Of a DNA stretch of 7,168 nucleotides, positions 1-5,660 are shown piece after piece (the first letter of the stretch is position 1; each line of letters starts with the position of its first letter). The DNA comes from Bacteroidales bacterium UBA1237 (GTDB taxonomy: Bacteria > Bacteroidota > Bacteroidia > Bacteroidales > UBA932), in NCBI GenBank assembly GCA_002308935.1, contig DBWN01000208.1, forward strand, positions 1 to 7,168. Reading direction: 5' to 3'. The notes below the pieces were generated by a model. It was not told the origin of the DNA, did no database searches, and saw only the letters and a list, made by a program, of their open reading frames with translations. Position numbers and translations under genes: made by a program.

Positions 1-564
1 GTAGAAGTAAGAAAAGCCTTCAGCAGCGAGGCTAGATTCATTGCCAGAAATGTCATGGCCGCAATGGGATCCGATGTTTTCAATGTCCCGTTTTCTGAAG
101 AGGCTTTCACCATTCTGGAATCTCTTACCGGAATTTGCGGAAGGACAGATACTCTCTACAGTTACAAAAACACCCTTGTCGCGACAGTATCCGATATCCC
201 CGTCGGCACCCTGACGGCTTATAATGGTGCTGATTATGTCAACATGAGGGATCTTACATTCTCAATAGTGAAGGAAGAGACCGGATTCACCCTCCCTCCG
301 ATGGATGACGAGACCGGTCCCGGGGAGTACTATCTGGATTCCTTGGCTGTTATCCCTTCGATGAGAGGGCACCATGTGGCAAAGACCCTTATCCGGCAGT
401 CTCTTGAAATCGCCGACGGCCTTGGCTTCACAAAGGTGAGCCTGATAGTGAAAAAGGGAGATGACAAGACCAAAGCCCTCTATGAAGAATGCGGTTTCGA
501 GGAGGACGGAATACGCAATTGCTTCGGACACGAATATGTCCGCATGGTGAACATCATCGGGTAG
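1..564 (+). CDS. GNAT-family N-acetyltransferase, 5'-truncated by the window edge
   Basis: The reading frame is open from base 1 and stops at TAG 562-564, giving 187 visible residues. The ATG at 55 is internal: the preceding codons read VEVRKAFSSEARFIARN, a typical GNAT N-terminal strand and helix ('..IR.A...DA..IA'), so the true start is probably a few codons outside the window. The acetyl-CoA-binding core is visible: the beta-4 strand YYLDSLAVIP (about nt 328-357), the pyrophosphate loop RGHHVA (364-381), then a helix, the strand KVSLIVKKGD, and the closing ALYEECGFEEDG, the usual 'A..LYe..GF' ending. The family transfers acetyl from acetyl-CoA to an amine in the cytoplasm; the acceptor (protein, small molecule or antibiotic) cannot be told. 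The loop has His where the consensus R-x-x-G-x-G/A usually has Gly. It converges on the next gene with 9 bp between and no clear terminator. The family call is firm; the substrate is unknown. Confidence 0.88.
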   Translation, partial: VEVRKAFSSEARFIARNVMAAMGSDVFNVPFSEEAFTILESLTGICGRTDTLYSYKNTLVATVSDIPVGTLTAYNGADYVNMRDLTFSIVKEETGFTLPPMDDETGPGEYYLDSLAVIPSMRGHHVAKTLIRQSLEIADGLGFTKVSLIVKKGDDKTKALYEECGFEEDGIRNCFGHEYVRMVNIIG

Positions 565-573
565 TCCCTTTTC

Positions 574-1020
574 TCACCATCTCCTGAAGAAGAAATACAT
601 CGCAGCCCACTGTGCGGGTACGCCTTTGGCGTATCCGATGATCCGGAATGACTGGTCCTGGATGGTCCCGTCATCCTTTATATGTCCGATCACTTTATAA
701 GAAGAGTCCTGTACGGTTCCGTCACTTTTTATGAATCCGATCGTCCTGTAAGAAGCGTCTTGGACCATGCCGTTGTCTTTTATGTGACCGACGATCCTGT
801 AGGAAGCGTCTTGGACGGTCCCGTCCTTTTTCAAGTGGGCGACAATCCTGTACGATGCGTCCTGGACAGTGCCGTCATCCTTTATGAAGCCGACGATCCT
901 ATAGGAGGCGTCCGTTATCCTTTGGGCGGAAGAGGGGACAGCGGAAGCAAATGCAATGATGAGAGTGACAGCTGTCGTCAGCAGCACTTTCAGATTCGGA
1001 TGCAGTATCGCTTTTCTCAT
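574..1020 (-). CDS. Exported 17-residue tandem-repeat protein (beta-flower-like)
   Basis: A 148-residue protein. Residues 1-32 form a signal peptide: a basic start (MRK), a hydrophobic core at about 12-28 (VLLTTAVTLIIAFASAV) and a signal peptidase I site after SSA (residue 32). Residues 37-121 are five complete 17-residue repeats of the type DASYRIVGHIKDDGTVQ, followed by a partial sixth, DQSFRIIGYAKG (122-133). Invariant positions are D1, S3, [YF]4, [RK]5, G13-14 region DG/NG and Q17. Each unit reads as two short beta strands joined by a D/N-G turn, which suggests a closed, rotationally symmetric fold in which the partial repeat closes the ring. From memory, Bacteroides proteins with this pattern are named '5-fold beta-flower protein'; their function is unknown. 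The tail (134-148) is rich in aromatics and ends MYFFFRRW. The ATG lies 7 bp after the stop of the SNF2 gene, no promoter element is seen just upstream, and no Shine-Dalgarno is present, so co-transcription is likely. The gene is surely real; its role is unknown. Confidence 0.85.
   Translation of the reverse strand: MRKAILHPNLKVLLTTAVTLIIAFASAVPSSAQRITDASYRIVGFIKDDGTVQDASYRIVAHLKKDGTVQDASYRIVGHIKDNGMVQDASYRTIGFIKSDGTVQDSSYKVIGHIKDDGTIQDQSFRIIGYAKGVPAQWAAMYFFFRRW
622..912 (-). repeat. Five 51-bp in-frame tandem repeats plus a partial sixth
   Basis: On the minus strand the units run 912-862, 861-811, 810-760, 759-709 and 708-658, each exactly 51 bp (17 codons), with a partial unit at 657-622. 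The units are similar but not identical at DNA level (the plus strand shows recurring forms of gatcctgtaggaagcgtc). Most differences are synonymous or conservative, such as I/V and D/S/K at the turn. This points to old duplications kept under protein-level selection rather than a very recent slippage expansion. Copy-number variation between strains is possible because the period is a whole number of codons. Confidence 0.9.
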
Positions 1021-1027
1021 GTCAATG

Positions 1028-4000
1028 TCATTTTACGAGTTCACGAAGATCGTCCATCGTAAGCGCATGGCTTACGTTAGTTCCTTCAAGTATGGCGTCC
1101 GCCATATCTTTCTTGAATTTGTGGAGACGGGTGATCTTCTCTTCTATCGTATGTTGTGTTATCAGGTGATAGACTGTCACTTTCTGCTTCTGGCCTATCC
1201 TGTATGCCCTGTCTGTGGCCTGCTGCTCTACAGCGGGATTCCACCAGGGATCCATATGGATGACGTAATTCGCACCTGTAAGGTTGAGGCCAAGGCCTCC
1301 GGCTTTGAGGCTGATGAGGAAAAGCTTCTTTTTCCCGCTCTGGAAGTCCTGAACCATTTCCTCCCTTTTCTTGATAGTGGTGGATCCTTCAAGGTAGAAG
1401 TAATCGATACCGGCCTTGTCAAGTTCCGCCCGGCAGAGGTTCAGGAAGGAAGTGAACTGGCTGAAGACCAGAAGGCTGTTGCCTCCGGAAAGGATTTCCG
1501 GAATCATCTCCATCAGAGTGTCGATCTTCGATTGTGCGCCGTTCCAATCCTTTTTCAGCAGGCTGGCTGAACATGCGGCTTCCCTCAGCATGGTTATCTG
1601 CGCAAGTGCATTGACATTGACCTTGTCAGTTGAAGCGAGGCTTTCTTCGGCTTTCTTCCTCAGTGCTTCATAGAAGAAGGTTTCTTCGGGGGAGAATTCC
1701 ACCGTTCTCACTATGTCGGTCTTGTCGGGGAGTTCGTCCACGACCTCCGCCTTGGTCCTTCGGAGAATGAATGGCTGGATGATGCGTTTGAGTTGCCCGC
1801 TCCTTTCCTTGTCACCGGCCTCGATCGGGTAGATGAACTTGCTGTGGAACTGCTCGAAGCTGCCCAGAAGTCCCGGATTGAGGAACTGGAACAGATTCCA
1901 GAGCTCTCCCAGATAGTTCTGGACAGGGGTTCCTGTGAGTATCAGCCTTGAGGAGCAGGAAATCTTCATCGCAGCTGCGCTCATCTTCGTATCCCTGTTC
2001 TTTATCGTGTGCGCTTCATCCAGACAAGCGACGTTCCAACTCTTGGCACTGATCGCATCAGACTCCGTGACCATGAGTCCATAGGTACAAAGTATGATAT
2101 CTGAAGGACCGCTCTCCTGGATGGCCTTTTTCCTGTCGGCAGCCGTATTGAGGACAGTGACGTTCAGTGTAGGTGCGAACTTGGATATCTCGTTTTTCCA
2201 GTTCAGGATGACCGAAGCGGGGGAAACGACGATGGAAGGTCCCATGTCCTTTTTCATCAGCATGAATGCAATGGCCTGGACCGTCTTTCCGAGTCCCATA
2301 TCATCTGCCAGACAGGCTCCGCCACCCCATGAATCAAGCCTTGAAATCCATTCGAACCCTTCTATCTGGTAGTCTCTCAGGGTCGCGTTCAGCTCTTTAG
2401 GGACATTGAAGCTGAGGGCGGATGATGCTTCGATTTTCTTCACGAGGTCAGTGAAAGCGCTGTCCACCTTGATGTCAAGACTGGAAGAGCGTAGGATTTC
2501 AGCGACCTGGCCGACCTTGAATACGGAAATGCTTGATTTGCCGCGTGAAGACACTGTGAGGGACTCAAGCCTTTGAAGTTGTTTCCTCAGCGAATCGGAA
2601 ATCTTGAGGTACTCGCTTTCTGACAGGCGGATGAAGTTCGTTCCGACCATGCTGCCGCCCAAAAGTGCCATGATTGTCGCGACGGGGATGCTTTCCCCGT
2701 TTACGTTCACATCTCCCTCCACATCAAACCAGGATTCCCTGGAGTGAAGTGACATCTTGAATGAGGAGGTCCCGAGAGCCCCTTTTATTTTCAGCTGTTT
2801 CCCTTCCGGCCACTCAAGAGCGAAGCGTTCGTCTTTCCCGAAATTGTCCAGAATGGACAGCACCTCATTCGGGAACAGTTCCATTTCCCCTTCTGTCGTA
2901 GGCGAAATGCCGATATCATCGAAACAGAAGTCACACAGGTCGCTGTATGCCTCAGCTTCGGCTTTAGTCTTGCGTGTCACCTGATATCGCACCCCGTCCG
3001 CCTGGTCGAAGATGACCTTCTGTCCTTCACCTGGAATCGAAGTGAAAGCTCCTCCTTCAAGAGGGTGTACGAAAACATTGACCGAGAAGTGATCGTTTTC
3101 GGGCTTTATCCTGATTATCACAGTGGGATCGCCCTCTTTCTTTTCCAGCGAAGAACCGCCTTCAATCAAGTCGGAATGTATTTCGACGACTCCGCCCAAG
3201 GTGGGGAGGATTTCCTTAAGTGAAGCTTCCGCCTCAAGGGGGAACCTCTTTATTCCGAGAAGATACACAAGCAGAGCGCTCTGCTCTTTGGAAACGGTTA
3301 TGACCTTGTATTTCCTTTTGTCCTTTGAGGATGAATAGAAAGTCTTGTAACCGAGCTCGAGATAGGATTTCTGGACATTGCTGTCAAGCAGAAGACCGTT
3401 TTTGTCTTTCGTTATGGAAAGGAAGAGTTTGTCTTCCTGGATGTCAACCGGAAGCATGCTGTCTTCAAGGAACACCCTGTCGCATCCGATGAGATAGGAA
3501 ATCATGCTGGAAAGATCCATCTGACGGAATGAGTAGGCGGTATTCTTGGCGGCTATCATCACGCTCTTGTCAAAGTCATCTGCGCATTCGACTTTTCCGG
3601 ATACGAAGGCCTCAAAAGAAACCTTCTTGCCTTTTCCCCAATTACCGTTTTTGAGACGGGTCTGCTCTCTGACTTCTATCCTGTCATGGTCAATCAGATA
3701 AGCCAACCTTGAAGAGCGGTTGTCGCTTCCTGCTTCTTTACCGGAGTCTTTTGACGCTTTAGCGATGAAAGTCTTCAGGTTTTCAAGTTGGAGTTCCCAA
3801 GTGCTCTTTCCCTTCATGTCCATGAAGAGAGGCCTGCCACCGAAGATTTCCGAAAAGTCTTTGCCGTTCTCGGAATCCCAACAGGATAACTCATGACGGA
3901 GGATTGCGATAAGGGGCTTGCCCCCGACCATGGAAAGACTTGTCTGCGGGGATCCGGTTTTCATATAGTAGCTGAAAAGTGCTTCGAATTGGTATCCGGA

Positions 4001-5071
4001 CCTCTCGAAAGGCCTCATCCTGTCATGGAAATACTTAAGACTTTCCGCACCTCTATCCTTTTCTATGGTATCGATGTATTCAGCTGCGAAGATGGCCGGG
4101 TAAAAGTAACATTGTGCGTTGTCAGTGTTTTTTCGCAGGAAAGTTTCGATTTTCGCCTTGCTTGCGGGATCGGAGGACAACTTGTACGCCATGATCATCA
4201 GGAAGCAGAAAGTCGGCTCATATATGACGTTCTTCAGTTCCTGCCTTTTATTCATGATCTTCATCGCAGCCGCAAAACGACTGACCGCCTCATTCGTCTT
4301 CCGTGCGTAAAGGGATTTCACAGCATCAACCAGGATGGCATAGCATCCGTCAGGGTCTTTGGCTGAGAAAGGTACGCCCTCATAGATGAATTTATGGGCA
4401 TGGATCATGTCAAGGACGGGATCGATGGTTTTCTTCTGGATGTTGTTCGCAAGCACCCATTCAAGGAACATCCCTTCTACCGATTGAAGTGTTGTGCCTT
4501 CTCCGTATTTGTTTGAATTGTATAGCCTTACGATAATGTTGGCGGTCAAATCCATGATGTACTCCTCGGGGACGGCTTTGTAAAGGTCAGCAGCGTCTTT
4601 CTTCTCGACATTGTCCATTACTATAAATGACAATTCGCTGGGGTATTTCCTGAAGAGGTCTTTCAGACCGAAAGTGTCATTTTTTGAAAGCAGTTCCGCA
4701 CATTTCCAAAGCGTGGTGTGATTAAGGTCCAATCCCCATTGATATCTTATTCCTCCGATGTCTGTACGTACTCCTATGCTCTCGAACCGGAACAGGTTCA
4801 TAGCCAGTTCCAGTCTGCTTAGACCATCCAACGAATACTTTTCCGAATAATAATGGGGAGATCTGTTCTTGATGAAACCGTTATTCAACAAGTTCTTGAC
4901 CGACAGGTTGATTTCAGTGATTCTGATATTCCTGCAGTCTCTTCCGATGTCTTGAAGAGAATACTTGGAAGCATTATCTGCAAAAGCCAGATAATAGAGT
5001 ATGTATTTTTCGCAAAGTGTGAGATCCTGAACCGCTGCCCTGATGTTTTCGTATGTTGACCGATGCTTCAC
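1028..5071 (-). CDS. SNF2-family DNA-dependent ATPase/helicase with long N-terminal extension
   Basis: A 1347-residue cytoplasmic superfamily 2 ATPase. The C-terminal ~450 residues hold all the motifs: LRDYQIEGFEWI (898-909, Q-motif-like), Walker A DDMGLGKT (923-930), Walker B DEAH (1018-1021), motif III LTGTP (1045-1049), QPFILRRTK (1099-1107), motif V SLKAGGLGLNLTGA (1254-1267) and motif VI QQATDRAYRIGQ (1283-1294) with R1288 and R1291 as arginine-finger candidates. It therefore looks catalytically intact. SNF2 enzymes use ATP to track along duplex DNA and shift or strip bound proteins. Residues about 500-850 resemble the bacterial SNF2-associated region (WFDVEGDVNVNG, then FIRLSESEYLKISDSL). 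Residues 1-90 look like a winged helix and about 100-450 are helical, possibly TPR-like; no SWIM zinc finger is visible. The start is GTG at 5071: TAA lies two codons upstream and the next in-frame Met is residue 91. The sequence AAAAGG sits directly before the GTG. The small exported repeat gene follows after 7 bp. RapA is a less likely name because the N-terminal architecture differs. Confidence 0.93.
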   Translation of the reverse strand: MKHRSTYENIRAAVQDLTLCEKYILYYLAFADNASKYSLQDIGRDCRNIRITEINLSVKNLLNNGFIKNRSPHYYSEKYSLDGLSRLELAMNLFRFESIGVRTDIGGIRYQWGLDLNHTTLWKCAELLSKNDTFGLKDLFRKYPSELSFIVMDNVEKKDAADLYKAVPEEYIMDLTANIIVRLYNSNKYGEGTTLQSVEGMFLEWVLANNIQKKTIDPVLDMIHAHKFIYEGVPFSAKDPDGCYAILVDAVKSLYARKTNEAVSRFAAAMKIMNKRQELKNVIYEPTFCFLMIMAYKLSSDPASKAKIETFLRKNTDNAQCYFYPAIFAAEYIDTIEKDRGAESLKYFHDRMRPFERSGYQFEALFSYYMKTGSPQTSLSMVGGKPLIAILRHELSCWDSENGKDFSEIFGGRPLFMDMKGKSTWELQLENLKTFIAKASKDSGKEAGSDNRSSRLAYLIDHDRIEVREQTRLKNGNWGKGKKVSFEAFVSGKVECADDFDKSVMIAAKNTAYSFRQMDLSSMISYLIGCDRVFLEDSMLPVDIQEDKLFLSITKDKNGLLLDSNVQKSYLELGYKTFYSSSKDKRKYKVITVSKEQSALLVYLLGIKRFPLEAEASLKEILPTLGGVVEIHSDLIEGGSSLEKKEGDPTVIIRIKPENDHFSVNVFVHPLEGGAFTSIPGEGQKVIFDQADGVRYQVTRKTKAEAEAYSDLCDFCFDDIGISPTTEGEMELFPNEVLSILDNFGKDERFALEWPEGKQLKIKGALGTSSFKMSLHSRESWFDVEGDVNVNGESIPVATIMALLGGSMVGTNFIRLSESEYLKISDSLRKQLQRLESLTVSSRGKSSISVFKVGQVAEILRSSSLDIKVDSAFTDLVKKIEASSALSFNVPKELNATLRDYQIEGFEWISRLDSWGGGACLADDMGLGKTVQAIAFMLMKKDMGPSIVVSPASVILNWKNEISKFAPTLNVTVLNTAADRKKAIQESGPSDIILCTYGLMVTESDAISAKSWNVACLDEAHTIKNRDTKMSAAAMKISCSSRLILTGTPVQNYLGELWNLFQFLNPGLLGSFEQFHSKFIYPIEAGDKERSGQLKRIIQPFILRRTKAEVVDELPDKTDIVRTVEFSPEETFFYEALRKKAEESLASTDKVNVNALAQITMLREAACSASLLKKDWNGAQSKIDTLMEMIPEILSGGNSLLVFSQFTSFLNLCRAELDKAGIDYFYLEGSTTIKKREEMVQDFQSGKKKLFLISLKAGGLGLNLTGANYVIHMDPWWNPAVEQQATDRAYRIGQKQKVTVYHLITQHTIEEKITRLHKFKKDMADAILEGTNVSHALTMDDLRELVK
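1058..1076. other. Short perfect inverted repeat inside the 3' end of the SNF2 gene
   Basis: CGTAAGC at 1058-1064 and GCTTACG at 1070-1076 are perfect reverse complements separated by five bases, so the mRNA could form a 7-bp stem about 40 bases upstream of the start of the repeat-protein gene. It lies within codons of the ATPase and has no T-tract after it on either strand, so it is not a standard terminator. It may be chance; an intercistronic mRNA stem affecting stability or translation of the downstream gene is a speculative alternative. Confidence 0.3.
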
Positions 5072-5109
5072 CTTTTATTACTTTTTTTGATTGTGTGACT
5101 CTGCTTTTG

Positions 5110-5117
5110 CAAATATA
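5110..5117 (-). promoter_or_regulatory. Promoter -7 element (TATATTTG) for the SNF2 gene
   Basis: The minus strand reads TATATTTG, an exact match to the Bacteroidota -7 consensus TAnnTTTG. Its 3' end is 38 bases upstream of the GTG start at 5071, giving a predicted leader of roughly 30 bases. A TTG at 5136-5134 lies 16 bases upstream, slightly shorter than the usual gap to the -33 box, so the -33 element is weak. The -33 candidate lies inside the loop of the upstream hairpin. Confidence 0.6.
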
Positions 5118-5118
5118 C

Positions 5119-5147
5119 AAAAAGAGTATCTCTCAATACTTATACTC
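5119..5147 (-). terminator. Terminator-like hairpin after the 117-residue gene
   Basis: Read on the minus strand, GAGTAT (5147-5142) and ATACTC (5129-5124) pair across a 12-base loop and are followed at once by TTTTT (5123-5119). The hairpin begins on the base after the TAG stop of the upstream gene. An alternative 5-bp stem, AGTAT/ATACT with a 6-base loop, overlaps it. The stem is short and A/T-rich, so termination may be partial; the same dyad could instead be an operator, because it sits directly upstream of the SNF2 promoter element. Confidence 0.5.
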
Positions 5148-5501
5148 CTATGACGGGAAAAATCTTTCCCACATTTGCCGGAAATCCACACCAGTCCCTT
5201 CTTTCATGGCGGAAAGTTTCTTTCCGATGGCAAGATTGTACAAAGCTTTCGCCAAATGTGAATCTGATGTGTATGCTCCTCCTTTTTCTTGAAGTAGAAG
5301 ATATTTCCAATGTGAAGGGTTCTCTGAGAGGTTCTTTTCCGCATCGAATATGTGGTATTTGAAGAACTGGATCATCCTTTCGTTTTCATCTGGGGAATCC
5401 ACCTCGTACGGATTCCCGCTTTCTCCGTGATATAGCTTGCATAGGGATTGTATGCATTCTTCCAACCCGTTGGGATGGAAAGATAATCTGGTGTATCGCA
5501 T
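5148..5501 (-). CDS. Hypothetical protein, 117 residues, small and soluble
   Basis: I do not recognise this family. The ATG at 5501 is chosen: an in-frame TTG at 5522 would add seven residues but lies inside the TATATTTG promoter element, so it would not be on the transcript. The protein begins MRYTRLSFHPNGLEECIQ and has no signal peptide or membrane segment, so it is probably cytoplasmic. It is rich in charged and aromatic residues, with helix-like stretches around NGLEECIQSLCKLYHG, NERMIQFFKYHIFDAEKNL and LAKALYNLAIGKKL, and a C-terminus QMWERFFPS. Two cysteines lie near residues 16 and 21. It is the first gene of the minus-strand run, has its own promoter element, and is followed by a terminator-like hairpin before the SNF2 gene, so it may be an independent transcript. 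The lack of an overlapping better frame, natural composition and matching signals support it as real; its function is unknown. Confidence 0.65.
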   Translation of the reverse strand: MRYTRLSFHPNGLEECIQSLCKLYHGESGNPYEVDSPDENERMIQFFKYHIFDAEKNLSENPSHWKYLLLQEKGGAYTSDSHLAKALYNLAIGKKLSAMKEGTGVDFRQMWERFFPS

Positions 5502-5519
5502 TTCAAAGGTGATTTGGGG

Positions 5520-5527
5520 CAAATATA
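5520..5527 (-). promoter_or_regulatory. Promoter -7 element (TATATTTG) for the 117-residue gene
   Basis: The minus strand reads TATATTTG, matching TAnnTTTG exactly and identical to the element upstream of the SNF2 gene. It lies 18 bases before the ATG at 5501, implying a leader of only about 10-14 bases. A convincing -33 TTTG is absent: the best candidate, TTTT at 5548-5545, is 17 bases upstream. The TTG of this element is the codon that would otherwise be picked as a longer start. Confidence 0.55.
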
Positions 5528-5608
5528 TGATCGGCTTGTGCTATAAAACAGGTACAAGGTGAATTATTTTGATAAAAAGTGTTACGTTGTTCAGCCGTTG
5601 AGCAGTAA

Positions 5609-5640
5609 TTTGCTATTGCGTACCTTTCGTGTTATCTTTA
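5609..5640 (+). promoter_or_regulatory. Promoter for the esterase gene (TTTG-N20-TATCTTTA)
   Basis: TTTG at 5609-5612 is followed after 20 bases by TATCTTTA at 5633-5640, one base off the Bacteroidota -7 consensus TAnnTTTG, at the expected -33/-7 spacing. Transcription would begin around 5646-5648, giving a leader of some 13-15 bases before the ATG at 5661. A second, weaker -7-like element, TTATTTTG, is at 5564-5571. The region 5502-5660 between the divergent genes holds nothing else I can support. Confidence 0.55.
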
Positions 5641-5660
5641 CCGATGTAAATATCCAGACC

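Noticed and set aside
622..912. CRISPR array or non-coding satellite
   Set aside because: The 51-bp units are contiguous without spacers and are translated in frame as a conserved 17-residue motif.
682..1062. Open plus-strand frame with its own 17-residue periodicity
   Set aside because: The periodicity is the mirror of the 51-bp repeats coded on the minus strand, where a signal peptide and conserved repeat residues mark the true gene.
956..1570. Open plus-strand frame of 204 codons
   Set aside because: It lies opposite the conserved C-terminal helicase motifs of the SNF2 gene; its translation is Cys/Phe-rich and matches no family.
3893..4366. Open plus-strand frame of 157 codons inside the SNF2 gene
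   Set aside because: It is antisense to the N-terminal region of an intact 1347-residue gene and has no promoter element or recognisable domain.
1028..5071. Known defence system built on an SNF2 helicase (such as DISARM or a restriction-linked helicase)
   Set aside because: No methyltransferase, nuclease, phospholipase-D or other partner gene is visible beside it; the neighbours are an exported repeat protein, an unknown small protein and an esterase.
5559..5660. GTG start at 5559 extending the esterase by 34 residues
   Set aside because: It would hide the signal peptide internally and lies upstream of the TTTG-N20-TATCTTTA promoter; the added residues look like translated intergenic DNA.
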